Source of the DNA: Clostridia bacterium
GTDB lineage: Bacteria > Bacillota > Clostridia > Christensenellales > Borkfalkiaceae
Direction: 5' to 3'
NCBI GenBank assembly: GCA_900764105.1
Contig: CAAFMS010000008.1
Location: 1 to 53,567, forward strand
DNA: 53,567 bases
In this document: positions 8,854-17,171 of the stretch, in pieces
Position numbering within the stretch: the first letter of the stretch is position 1
Layout of the letters: every line of letters starts with the position of its first letter
Translations under genes and position numbers: made by a program
Notes under the pieces: model-generated
The model's database searches: none
The model's input: only the letters and a program-made list of their open reading frames with translations
Told to the model about the DNA's origin: nothing

Positions 8854-10185
8854 TTACGCTTTTTTAAGGTTAAGGGTGATTCCGTCGATATCTATATCGA
8901 AATACGGAGCGGAACGGTTTGTTGCAACGCAGGATTCGTCAAAATACTTAATTCCGTTTGCTTCTTTTATAACCTCAACGCCGTTCTGCTTAGCCGAAGT
9001 AAGGTGTTTGTTATCGTCAAGAGTAACTCCCGTAAGAGCAGCGAACGCGTTTTCGGTATACGCTTTGCTTACGGTGAAAGTCGACACGTCGAATACTCTG
9101 ATCGTTCCCGCTTTGAGTTGTTTTGCAACTTCTTCTATCTTAGCCTGAGTTCCGGCGGCAGGAGCTTTTCCTCCGAGTTCGGTAAGGCAAACGGAGCCGG
9201 TTGCGAACGTTTCGCCGAGGTCACCCGTCCAGTCCGCATCGATTGCTCTGTTGTTGAGAACGCAGTCGATAATGTACTCGAAGTAGGGCTGCCAGTTAAT
9301 TCTCGAAGAAATTATAAACGTATTCGGGCATTTGGATATGGTGCTTCCGTTATAGGAAACGTTCGGTACTCCTGCGGTTTCGCAAGCGATAGGAGCGCCC
9401 CAGGAATCTGCGTGCTGAGAAATAATAGCGCATCCCTTTTGAATAAGAACGTTTGCAGCGTCTTTTTCCAACGTTTCATCATACCAACTGTTGGTAAATT
9501 CAACAATCATATTTACGGTTACGTTGTTTACGCTTTCATAGAAAGCCTTACGAACGCCAAGGAGCCAAGAAGTATAACCCGATTTAACTTCGGCGTAAGG
9601 ATAAGCACCTACGTATCCGACGTTGATAACGCCGTCTTTTGCGATTGCATTGTTAGCGTTGTACATTTCAACGAGTTTAAGTCCCGCAGCATATCCTGCA
9701 ATATATCTTCCTTCATATATGGAAGCGAAAGCGTTGTGGAAGTTGCTAAGGCTCTTATCCGTCTGAGCGGTAGTGCCCGTTGCATGGCAGAACTGAACGT
9801 CGGGAGACGCCTCAGCAGCCTCTCTTAAATAAGGTTCATGACCAAAAGAATCGGCGAAAACGAGTTTACAACCATCGTCGACAAGGTTCAACGCCTCGGT
9901 CTTGCAGTTCTCGCCTTCTTCGATGTTAGTCTTTATGACCGCTTCTACGCCTTTTGCCGCGCAAGCCGCGTTGAAAGCGTCGATAAAGTTTTTATCGTAA
10001 GTCGAATTGATATCGTGAAGGGCAAGAAGACCAACTTTAACGCCCGTAGGGGTTACGGGAGTAGTTTCGCTCGCAGATGTGCTACCCGAAGCAGGGGTAG
10101 ATTCGGAATTACTGTTTCCTCCGCAGGAAACGCCGGCTACTACAACGAGTATGAGCGCCATCACGATTGTTAAGAGTTTCTTCAT
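8854..10185 (-). CDS. nupN: BmpA-type nucleoside-binding lipoprotein (NupN-like)
   Basis: A 443-residue extracellular substrate-binding protein of the BMP family (Pfam Bmp). It has a signal peptide with a lipobox ending in GVSC (Cys about 22) and a Ser/Thr-rich linker to about residue 47. The BMP fold starts at VGLLALHDINSTYDKNF. Related proteins bind purine nucleosides and hand them to NupOPQ. It is well expressed judging by the SD AAAGGAGAAG, 78 bp after xpt. Position behind the guanine riboswitch supports purine substrates; the exact nucleoside is not readable from sequence. Confidence 0.9.
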   Translation of the reverse strand: MKKLLTIVMALILVVVAGVSCGGNSNSESTPASGSTSASETTPVTPTGVKVGLLALHDINSTYDKNFIDAFNAACAAKGVEAVIKTNIEEGENCKTEALNLVDDGCKLVFADSFGHEPYLREAAEASPDVQFCHATGTTAQTDKSLSNFHNAFASIYEGRYIAGYAAGLKLVEMYNANNAIAKDGVINVGYVGAYPYAEVKSGYTSWLLGVRKAFYESVNNVTVNMIVEFTNSWYDETLEKDAANVLIQKGCAIISQHADSWGAPIACETAGVPNVSYNGSTISKCPNTFIISSRINWQPYFEYIIDCVLNNRAIDADWTGDLGETFATGSVCLTELGGKAPAAGTQAKIEEVAKQLKAGTIRVFDVSTFTVSKAYTENAFAALTGVTLDDNKHLTSAKQNGVEVIKEANGIKYFDESCVATNRSAPYFDIDIDGITLNLKKA

Positions 10186-10262
10186 TTAACTTCTCCTTTC
10201 GCATTTCGCGAATTTAAAAATTTATGTAAATTATATTACATATCGAGTTAAGCGTCGCCGAT

Positions 10263-10835
10263 TTATTCGACGAATTTAATATGACCGTCTTTCATTTCCG
10301 CTATTCTCGCAAGCGAATAGACGTCATATCCTAAAGCCGCAATCTTGTCGTAACCGCCCTGATAGGTCTTTTCTACGGCGCAGCTTACGCCGACGACCTC
10401 TCCCCCTGCTTTGCGGACAAGATCTATAAGCCCTAAACACGCGTTTCCGTTTGCGAGAAAGTCGTCTATAATCAGAACTTTGTCGTCTTTTCCGAGGTAT
10501 TCCTTAGATACCACCACGTCGTATTCCGTCTTTTTCGTGAAAGAATAAACTTTCGTCGAATAAACGTCGTCCGAAATATTCAAAGACTTGCGTTTTTTCG
10601 CAAACAACACGTTACAATTAAAAAACTGCGCCGTAATACAAGCCAACCCGATGCCAGAAGCCTCTATGGTTAAAATCTTGTTTACTCCGCAGCCTTGATA
10701 ATGCGTATATATATCCCTTCCGAGTTCGTTAAAAAGAGCGACGTCCATCTGATGGTTCAAAAAATTATCGACTTTGAGAATGTCTCCGCCGAGAATTTTT
10801 CCGTCTTTTAAAATCTTCTGTTCAAGAATTTTCAT
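10263..10835 (-). CDS. xpt: Xanthine phosphoribosyltransferase
   Basis: Converts xanthine (and guanine less well) plus PRPP to XMP. The 190-residue length fits Xpt. The PRPP-binding motif VLIIDDFLANGNA covers residues about 120-132. Regions such as FNELGRDIYTHYQGCGVNKILTIEASG match the family base-recognition end. It is controlled by the guanine riboswitch upstream and is probably cotranscribed with the nucleoside transporter, since no clear promoter lies in the 78-bp gap to nupN. Confidence 0.95.
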   Translation of the reverse strand: MKILEQKILKDGKILGGDILKVDNFLNHQMDVALFNELGRDIYTHYQGCGVNKILTIEASGIGLACITAQFFNCNVLFAKKRKSLNISDDVYSTKVYSFTKKTEYDVVVSKEYLGKDDKVLIIDDFLANGNACLGLIDLVRKAGGEVVGVSCAVEKTYQGGYDKIAALGYDVYSLARIAEMKDGHIKFVE

Positions 10836-10864
10836 ACCGACCTCGTAAGTAAAAAATTAAAAAC

Positions 10865-10889
10865 AAAAAAACAGGCTATAAATAACCTG
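10865..10889 (-). terminator. Riboswitch expression-platform terminator
   Basis: A 7-bp stem CAGGTTA/TAGCCTG (10872-10889) followed on the minus strand by TTTTTTT, between the purine aptamer and the xpt start. Confidence 0.85.
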
Positions 10890-10938
10890 CTTGCCAATAA
10901 AACGGAAACACACGCAAAAATACTTTTGCGTTTTTCCT

Positions 10939-11005
10939 CCAATAGTCGCATCTTTTTCGGCGTGCGGTAGAAACGTTTGAGCCGTCATGTTCAAATTTAT
11001 ATTGG
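10939..11005 (-). ncRNA. Purine (guanine/xanthine-type) riboswitch aptamer
   Basis: On the minus strand P1 is CCAATA/TATTGG, P2 TTTGA/TCAAA, with loop L2 containing ATGACGG. J2/3 reads GTTTCTACC and P3 closes with CGCA/TGCG. J3/1 GACTATT carries the C expected at the specificity position, so it should bind guanine rather than adenine. Bases 10891-10898 and 11001-11008 are complementary (TTGCCAAT/ATTGGCAA) and compete with P1. Confidence 0.95.
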
Positions 11006-11030
11006 CAATCTGTATTCAATTTACGCCTTG

Positions 11031-11059
11031 ATTATAACCGACCTGAATTTTTTTGTCAA
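11031..11059 (-). promoter_or_regulatory. Consensus sigma-A promoter of xpt operon
   Basis: TTGACA (11054-11059), 17-bp spacer, TATAAT (11031-11036) on the minus strand. The start site should lie about 15-20 nt before the aptamer. Confidence 0.92.
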
Positions 11060-11113
11060 ACGTTTTTAACGGGTATTTTAAAATTATTTTTAACTTCCCT
11101 TAAGCCCCTCGGA

Positions 11114-11143
11114 TTGACAAAGGCGTTATAAAAATGGTATTAT
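11114..11143 (+). promoter_or_regulatory. Promoter of topB-like gene, implying a leaderless mRNA
   Basis: TTGACA (11114-11119), 18-bp spacer, TATTAT (11138-11143). Only six bases separate the -10 box from the ATG at 11150, so the A of ATG is the likely +1. No Shine-Dalgarno sequence is present. Confidence 0.75.
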
Positions 11144-11149
11144 ATATTT

Positions 11150-13222
11150 ATGATTGCGATTATTGCGGAAAAACCGAGTTTAGCCAGAAATATCGTTTCG
11201 GGCATAGGCGAAATGAAAAAGAAAGCGGGCTATTTTGAAAACGACGAATATATCGTCACGTGGGCATTCGGACACCTGTTTTCCCTTTGCGACGTGGAAG
11301 ATTACCTCCCCTCGCCCGTTCAGAATAAAAAGTGGACGCTCGACAATCTGCCGTGCTTTCCAGACAAATTCCGTTTTCGCCTCAAAAAAGACGATAAAGG
11401 TAATATCGACGAAGGGGTTAAAAAACAATTCGAGATAATACGCTCGCTTTTAAACAGAAACGACGTAAATAAAATCGTAAACGCAGGCGACTCGGACAGA
11501 GAGGGCGAAATAATCGTTCGTCTTTGCGTATCGAACGCCTTGACCTCTCCGAAGCCCTTTTACAGATTATGGCTTCCCGATCAGACTCCGCAGACGGTAA
11601 GAAAGGCGCTTTCCGAAATGAAAGAAGAAACGGAGTATCAAAACCTTGCAAACGAGGGATTTTCGAGAACGTATATCGACTGGCTGTACGGAGTGAATTT
11701 AACGAGATACGCGAGCATAAAAAGCGGTTCGCTTTTAAGGGTCGGCAGAGTTATCGTGCCTATCGTGAAAGCGGTTTACGACAGAGACTATGAAATAGAA
11801 AACTTCAACCCCGAGATTTATTACGCCTTGGTATCGAGAGCGAAAACTAACGGCGAGGTAATAGAACTCGTATCCAAATATCGCTTTAAAGAAGAAGAAA
11901 AAGCGAAAGCCGAGCGGTGTTGCGAAAGAATGAACGTTCTGCCCGCGACGGTTGTCGATAAAAAGGCAAAAAAAGAGATTTTATTCCCCGGAAAACTCTA
12001 CTCTTTGACTAAATTGCAGAATTTTCTCGGAAAAAAATACAAAATGCCTATGGAAAAAAGTCTTTCTATCGTTCAGAAACTATATGAAAACGGTTACGTC
12101 AGTTACCCGAGAACAAATTCCGAATACCTTGCCACGAACGAAAAAGACAAAGTGAAGCAGATTATTTCGGGCGTTAAAAAACTCGGCTACAACATAATTT
12201 TCAAGGATAAAAAAACTATATTCGACGATTCAAAGATAGAATCCCACTCGGCGTTGACCCCAACGTATAAAATTCCCGATAAAAACGCTTTATCGACTGA
12301 CGAATATACGGTATATTCGGCAATTTTGCGGCGTTTTGCCGCGGTTTTCTGCGAAGAAGAATGTTACGTCGAAAAATCCGAACTTACGATTTCTCTCGGC
12401 GGAAAAGAGGATTATTCGATAAAAGGCTCGATAATACTTACCGAGGGCTGGACGAAATACGACGGCGGCGACAGAAAAGACAAGATTTTGCCGAAACTCG
12501 AAACGGGAGATACCGTAAACGTAGATTTCCACCCCGAACAAAAGCAAACGCAACCGCCTAAACACTACACTATAGAAACCCTGAATAACTATCTGAAAAA
12601 CCCGTTCAAAGACGAAAAATCGACGGACGACAACGACGACGAGGACTATAAAGCGATTTTTAAAGGTCTGGAACTCGGCACGGAAGCGACGAGAACGGGA
12701 ATAATCGACAACGCTAAAAAAAGCGGCTATATCTCTCTGAAAAAAGACGTTTATTACATAGAAAACAACGGAAAATTTCTCATCGAGCAACTAACCGATA
12801 TGAATATCTCTATGGATAAGTACAAGACGAGCCAGATGGGTCAGGCGCTAAAAAAGGTTTACCGAGGCGAAATGACCATAGACGAAAGCGTAAAAATGGC
12901 AGAAAACGAAATAAAAGAGGTATTCGACGGAGACAGGGACGGAGGATCGGGGTTTTTCGGAGACGAAATAGGCGTATGCCCGAAATGCGGCAAAACCGTT
13001 AAAAGAGGAAGGTTTTACTATGCCTGCGAGGACTATGGCAAGAACTGCGATTTTAAAATAAATCTTAGAATTCTCGGCTGCTCTATTCCTAAAATTCAGG
13101 CGACAAAACTACTCGAAACGGGGCTGACCGACAAAATGTCGTTTATTTCCAAAAGCGGTAAAAAGTTCGACGGTAAATTAAAATTGAACGATAAAAAAGA
13201 AATCGTTTTTGATTTTTCATAA
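11150..13222 (+). CDS. topB: DNA topoisomerase III (TopB-like, type IA)
   Basis: A 690-residue type IA topoisomerase that relaxes or decatenates negatively supercoiled DNA through a 5'-phosphotyrosine. The TOPRIM domain starts at once (IAEKPSLARNI, residues 5-15) and has DSDREGE at 114-120. The catalytic Tyr is Y329 in GYVSYPRTNSEY. A single zinc-ribbon (CPKCG...YACEDYGKNCDF) lies near residues 625-655, followed by a short Topo-C-like domain. The start is fixed by family alignment, because the conserved IAEKPS begins five residues in. It is not next to any conjugation gene, so it may be the housekeeping enzyme or a relict of a mobile element. Confidence 0.92.
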   Translation: MIAIIAEKPSLARNIVSGIGEMKKKAGYFENDEYIVTWAFGHLFSLCDVEDYLPSPVQNKKWTLDNLPCFPDKFRFRLKKDDKGNIDEGVKKQFEIIRSLLNRNDVNKIVNAGDSDREGEIIVRLCVSNALTSPKPFYRLWLPDQTPQTVRKALSEMKEETEYQNLANEGFSRTYIDWLYGVNLTRYASIKSGSLLRVGRVIVPIVKAVYDRDYEIENFNPEIYYALVSRAKTNGEVIELVSKYRFKEEEKAKAERCCERMNVLPATVVDKKAKKEILFPGKLYSLTKLQNFLGKKYKMPMEKSLSIVQKLYENGYVSYPRTNSEYLATNEKDKVKQIISGVKKLGYNIIFKDKKTIFDDSKIESHSALTPTYKIPDKNALSTDEYTVYSAILRRFAAVFCEEECYVEKSELTISLGGKEDYSIKGSIILTEGWTKYDGGDRKDKILPKLETGDTVNVDFHPEQKQTQPPKHYTIETLNNYLKNPFKDEKSTDDNDDEDYKAIFKGLELGTEATRTGIIDNAKKSGYISLKKDVYYIENNGKFLIEQLTDMNISMDKYKTSQMGQALKKVYRGEMTIDESVKMAENEIKEVFDGDRDGGSGFFGDEIGVCPKCGKTVKRGRFYYACEDYGKNCDFKINLRILGCSIPKIQATKLLETGLTDKMSFISKSGKKFDGKLKLNDKKEIVFDFS

Positions 13223-13238
13223 GATAATCGACAACAAA

Positions 13239-13270
13239 AAAACGGCTTTATTGAAAAATAAGGCCGTTTT
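13239..13270 (+). terminator. Intrinsic terminator of topB-like gene
   Basis: AAAACGGC-T-TTATT pairs with AATAA-G-GCCGTTTT around a short loop, and T residues form the end of the 3' arm. Confidence 0.8.
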
Positions 13271-13280
13271 ACATTATCTC

Positions 13281-13426
13281 GCTTTCCCCTGTGGGGAAAG
13301 TGTCAACGGAGTTGACGAAAGAGGTTATTTAGAAATAAAAATTTATATGAATTTATGAGAAAGTAAGACCTCTCTCGTCTTTTACTCGCTTTGCTCGTAA
13401 AATCCACTCTCCCCATAGGGGAAAGC
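13281..13426. mobile_element. MITE-like 146-bp element with palindromic terminal repeats
   Basis: The 22-bp ends GCTTTCCCCT-G/A-TGGGGA-A/G-AGTG are inverted with 20 of 22 matches, and each is itself a palindrome (CTTTCCCC/GGGGAAAG). A subterminal GACGAAAGAGGT/GACGAGAGAGGT pair is also inverted. There is no coding capacity. It fills the gap between topB and the kinase gene. Confidence 0.7.
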
Positions 13427-13448
13427 AAGGAAGTAAAAATTTTATATC

Positions 13449-14537
13449 TTAGTATTTTTTGACGATTTTGTACATTTCGTCAAGTCTGCTTTCCATATCG
13501 GAAACAAGTTTGAACTGCGTTCTCGTTCTGTCTACGTTCTGCTTCTCTCTCGTATGACGGAAATACACGTCGCCGTCGAGATAGTCGGTCAGAAACCTTA
13601 TTCCGCATTCGTATGTCATAAGAATCGCTCCATAGGGAAGCATTTCTCTTTCCACGTCGGTTATCGTATTGCCGAAAACGCTGAGATAACCGGAAGTATA
13701 AGTATCGAACAGAGGCATATTGAAAACAACCTCTTCCGTTTTCGGGGTATCTTCGAGACAGGGGTTACAACCGAACCTTATCGAGTCGCCGAAGTCGTAA
13801 CAAATACTCCCCGGCATCATTGTATCGAGGTCGATTACGCATACCGCCTTATCCGTTTTCGTGTCTATCAGGACGTTGTTCAGTTTCGTATCGTTGTGAG
13901 TAACTCTCGACGGCATATCGCCGCTTTTGAGCAAATCTACTATTTTATTCGTAATATTTTCGTGTTTAAGGGCAAATTCTATCTCGGGCATCACGTCTTT
14001 AGCCCTGCCGCAGACGTCCTTTTCGAGAGATTTTTTAAAATTTGCGAAACGCTTTACCGTATTGTGGAAATCGGGCAAAACCTCGAAGAGTTTTGAACTG
14101 TCGAACCTGTCCAAAAGCATGGCGAACTTTCCGAACGCAACCGCGCTTTCGTAGAAATGTTCGGGCTTTTCGACGACGTCGTAACCTTTGGCGTCCTCTA
14201 TAAAGACGTAAACCCTGTAATACTCGTCCTCCGCCGCTTTAAAATAAGGCTTTCCGTCCTTTGTAAAAACGAGCGTTAAACTTTCTCTGTCGGGATTTCC
14301 TCCTCTTTTCGTTATTTCCGCTCTGTTGAACTCGGTTACGAGTTTTATGTTATTCATAAGCCCCTCCACGTTCGTGAAGAGTTTCGAGTTTATCCTTTGA
14401 ACTATATATCTTACTTTTTTACCGTTTTCGTCGTAGTTTGCGACGTAAGTCCTGTTGATAAGTCCGCTCCCGTAAGGTTCGCAGGACAAGAAATTTCCGT
14501 TTATTTCAAAATGCGATAATATTTCGTTAAATTCCAT
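13449..14537 (-). CDS. APH-fold sugar kinase, N-acetylhexosamine 1-kinase (NahK)-like
   Basis: A 362-residue kinase of the aminoglycoside phosphotransferase fold. It has an N-terminal GSGLINRTYVAN nucleotide loop, the catalytic loop VTHNDTKLNNVLID (about residue 220) and the Mg-binding CVIDLDTMMPGS. The HNDTKLNNVL form and VIDLDTMMPG are typical of NahK-type kinases, which phosphorylate GlcNAc/GalNAc at C1 in mucin-sugar use. Substrate is not proven by sequence. The start is ATG 14537, 7 nt after GGAGG; the upstream TTG at 14543 would sit on the SD. It is transcribed away from gerA. Confidence 0.82.
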   Translation of the reverse strand: MEFNEILSHFEINGNFLSCEPYGSGLINRTYVANYDENGKKVRYIVQRINSKLFTNVEGLMNNIKLVTEFNRAEITKRGGNPDRESLTLVFTKDGKPYFKAAEDEYYRVYVFIEDAKGYDVVEKPEHFYESAVAFGKFAMLLDRFDSSKLFEVLPDFHNTVKRFANFKKSLEKDVCGRAKDVMPEIEFALKHENITNKIVDLLKSGDMPSRVTHNDTKLNNVLIDTKTDKAVCVIDLDTMMPGSICYDFGDSIRFGCNPCLEDTPKTEEVVFNMPLFDTYTSGYLSVFGNTITDVEREMLPYGAILMTYECGIRFLTDYLDGDVYFRHTREKQNVDRTRTQFKLVSDMESRLDEMYKIVKKY

Positions 14538-14555
14538 ATTCAAGCCTCCGACTAC

Positions 14556-14584
14556 TTTATAACACTACGCGGAAATTTTGTCAA
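14556..14584 (-). promoter_or_regulatory. Sigma-A promoter of NahK-like kinase gene
   Basis: TTGACA (14579-14584), 17-bp spacer, TATAAA (14556-14561) on the minus strand. Confidence 0.8.
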
Positions 14585-14595
14585 TTATATAAACA

Positions 14596-14616
14596 TTCGC
14601 TGAACAAATCAGCGAA
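14596..14616. promoter_or_regulatory. Inverted repeat between the kinase and gerA promoters
   Basis: TTCGCTGA and TCAGCGAA are separated by 5 bp. It lies in the divergent control region and not at a gene end, so an operator is more likely than a terminator; the cognate protein is unknown. Confidence 0.4.
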
Positions 14617-14633
14617 CGCTTTTATAAATTTTA

Positions 14634-14640
14634 CATAATA
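14634..14640 (+). promoter_or_regulatory. Candidate forespore sigma-G/F -10 box for gerA operon
   Basis: CATAATA matches the sigma-G -10 consensus CATWMTA, 27 nt before the gerAA start. The -35 region is poorly matched, so this rests on the -10 box and on the known forespore expression of gerA operons. Confidence 0.4.
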
Positions 14641-14667
14641 TTCGTACTTTCCGTAAATACTTTGCGT

Positions 14668-16101
14668 ATGAAATTAAACGGCGATTTAAACTACGAAAAA
14701 AAGGCGTTAAAGGCTCTTCTCGGAAGCGACGATATAATATTTTTCGATTTCGAGACGGGCGGAAATCAGGCGTTATGCGTTTACGTCGATTCCATAACCG
14801 ACAAAGAGACGCTCGGCTTGGAGGTAATCGCTCCCCTGTCGAAAAACGAGGACGATAAACCCGTGTCTTCGCTCGCAAAAAAGATAAATCTCGCAAACGT
14901 CAAGACCGAGACCGAATTGTCAAAAATCGTCGACAACGTGTTGTCGGGACACGCCGTAATACTCGTAGACGGCAAGAAAAAAGCGATATGCGTCGATCTT
15001 AAAAAGTTTGAAGTTCGCGCAATATCCGAACCGCCGACGGGGCTTGCGGTAAGAGGTCCCCGCAACGGATTTACGGAAAGTATCAAATCGAATCTTAGCC
15101 TTATACGGAGGTATTTGCGTTCTTCCGACCTCAAAGTCGAAATGTTTGAAAAGGGGAAATACACTAAAACGGCAATCGCGTTTATGTATATCGACGGAAT
15201 CGCTCCGCGGCAGCTGATAGAAAAAGTACGAAAGAAAATCGAAGCGATAAACGTTGACGGAATACCCGACAGTTCGTATGTGTCGAAACTTTTAAACGAG
15301 CGAAAAACTTCCCTGTTCAAACAGGTGGGGTCAACCGAACGCCCCGACGTTCTGATAGAAAGAATGTTGGAAGGAAGGGTCGGCGTCATAGTAGACGGCT
15401 CGCCGTTTTCCCTGTCTCTTCCGTACCTTTTAATCGAGGATTTTCAGGCTGCGGAGGACTATTATATTTCGCCTTACAGGGCTAATCTCGTGAGAATGTT
15501 AAGAGTGATTTCGGTATTGTTTTCGATACTTCTGCCCGCGATATTCGTAGCGGCTCAACTTTTTCACCTGCAGATTATTCCGCTGAATTTTCTACTCACG
15601 ATAGTAAACGGAATAAAAGAAATACCTTTTTCTCCGAGTCTCGAAATGTTTTTCGTACTACTCATATTTGAAATACTCAACGAAACGAGCGTAAGAATGC
15701 CGAAATACGTCGGAATGGCCCTCGCCGTAGTCGGCGCGCTCGTACTCGGTGAAACGGCGGTAAACGCGGGTATCGTATCCACCCCCGCAATTCTGATAAT
15801 GGCGTTGTCGGGTATAAGCATTTACGCGATACCCGAACTCGTGGAAACGACTTCCGTCCTGCGGTTCGTATACCTTATAGTCGCAGGCTCGCTCGGCGGT
15901 TACGGCCTTATTCTCTTATCCTGTTTTATCGTCTGTTATCTTTGCGTTTCGGACAATTACGGCGCGCCCTACGTCGCTCCTTATTCTCCGATTATATTAA
16001 ACGATTTACAGGACGGACTTTATATGAATAACGTAATAGGAATGACTAAACGACCGAAATCTCTCGGTTCAAATAACAAAACGAGGCAGAAACTTAAATG
16101 A
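14668..16101 (+). CDS. gerAA: Spore germinant receptor subunit A (GerAA family)
   Basis: A GerA-family protein of about 477 residues in the inner spore membrane. The first ~270 residues are soluble (FETGGNQALCVYVDSITDKE, GPRNGFTESIKSNLSLIRRYLRSSDLKVE, VGVIVDGSPFSLSLPYL). The rest has five to six membrane segments starting with NLVRMLRVISVLFSILLPAIF. GerA proteins assemble with AB and AC into the nutrient-gated receptor that triggers germination. ATG at 14668 is preferred; a TTG two codons earlier (14662) is also in frame, and neither has a clear SD. The ATGA overlap with gerAB gives translational coupling. Which germinant it senses cannot be told. Confidence 0.93.
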   Translation: MKLNGDLNYEKKALKALLGSDDIIFFDFETGGNQALCVYVDSITDKETLGLEVIAPLSKNEDDKPVSSLAKKINLANVKTETELSKIVDNVLSGHAVILVDGKKKAICVDLKKFEVRAISEPPTGLAVRGPRNGFTESIKSNLSLIRRYLRSSDLKVEMFEKGKYTKTAIAFMYIDGIAPRQLIEKVRKKIEAINVDGIPDSSYVSKLLNERKTSLFKQVGSTERPDVLIERMLEGRVGVIVDGSPFSLSLPYLLIEDFQAAEDYYISPYRANLVRMLRVISVLFSILLPAIFVAAQLFHLQIIPLNFLLTIVNGIKEIPFSPSLEMFFVLLIFEILNETSVRMPKYVGMALAVVGALVLGETAVNAGIVSTPAILIMALSGISIYAIPELVETTSVLRFVYLIVAGSLGGYGLILLSCFIVCYLCVSDNYGAPYVAPYSPIILNDLQDGLYMNNVIGMTKRPKSLGSNNKTRQKLK

Positions 16102-17171
16102 ACGAAAACAAATTATACGTAAGGCAAATATGCCTCGTATTCGGAGCGTTTACGATAGCGGGCAAAATCATTACTATGCCCGCTTTGGCTGCGAAATACG
16201 CAAAAGAAGCGTTATGGATATCGGCGGGAGTAAACTTCCTGACAGATGGACTCGCTCTGCTGTTTTTCCTGTATCTCGCTAAAAAATTCGAAGGTATGAC
16301 GATATTTCAAATAGTCGAATATAACCTCGGGAAAGTTGCGAGAAAAATCTTCGCGTTTATATTTTTCGCGTTTTTCATTCTGAAATCGTATCTGCCGATA
16401 ATCGAACACCGAAACTTTATAGAAGTCGCATTATACGAAACCTCGCCCGCTCTGTGGATATTCGCTCCGATTTTCCTTTTTACGGCTTTTTTCTCGTATA
16501 AAGGACTAAGGGCGATAGCGAGAACCGCCGATATAGCGATATGGTTTACAATCTCGGCAATCGTCGTTATCGCTTCCCTTTCGATTTCCGTCGCGGACTT
16601 CTCTAATCTCTTACCTATTATCGACGTTTCCGCCCCCGAAATCTTCAAAGGTAGTTTTAAGACCTCATTGTGGTTTTTCGACAGTCCCTATCTGCTCTTT
16701 TTCCTTGGACATTTCAAAAGCGAAAAAAAGCAAAGTTTGAAAATCTCCGCGGCGTATTTCGGCTTCGCCATGCTCGTACTGATTTATATGGCGATAATGC
16801 AATGCGAATTCGGAACGCTTACGGAAAGACAGTTTTTCACGCCCGTTAAAATGGGTAAGTACAGCGTTGCGGTTTCAAACATAGGCAGAATAGACTATCT
16901 CGCCGTGTTCGCCCTTATTTTTTCCTGCGTTTTCGGCGTAGGACTTCCTCTCGTTTTCGCAACGCAATGTTTAAACAAATGCTTTAATTTCAAGCACAAA
17001 ATAATACCATGCCTTATAGTAAACGGAACGGTCGGAATTACTATTTTATTAACTGAAAACTACTATTTTCTCGCAAGAGAGTTTTTTCAGAAATATATAA
17101 CGCCGTTTTTCGCAGCGGTCGTTTTGATTCTGCCGCTTTTCGCATTGTTTTTCAGGAGAAAACCCGTATGA
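16098..17171 (+). CDS. gerAB: Spore germinant receptor subunit B (GerAB family permease)
   Basis: A 357-residue protein with about ten membrane segments, of the spore germination permease family related to the APC amino-acid transporters. An N-terminal QICLVFGAFTIAGKIITMPA and the loop SYKGLRAIARTADI mirror the family. GerAB binds the germinant in its membrane pocket. It overlaps the genes on both sides by 4 bp (ATGA), which suggests equal synthesis of the three subunits. Confidence 0.92.
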   Translation: MNENKLYVRQICLVFGAFTIAGKIITMPALAAKYAKEALWISAGVNFLTDGLALLFFLYLAKKFEGMTIFQIVEYNLGKVARKIFAFIFFAFFILKSYLPIIEHRNFIEVALYETSPALWIFAPIFLFTAFFSYKGLRAIARTADIAIWFTISAIVVIASLSISVADFSNLLPIIDVSAPEIFKGSFKTSLWFFDSPYLLFFLGHFKSEKKQSLKISAAYFGFAMLVLIYMAIMQCEFGTLTERQFFTPVKMGKYSVAVSNIGRIDYLAVFALIFSCVFGVGLPLVFATQCLNKCFNFKHKIIPCLIVNGTVGITILLTENYYFLAREFFQKYITPFFAAVVLILPLFALFFRRKPV

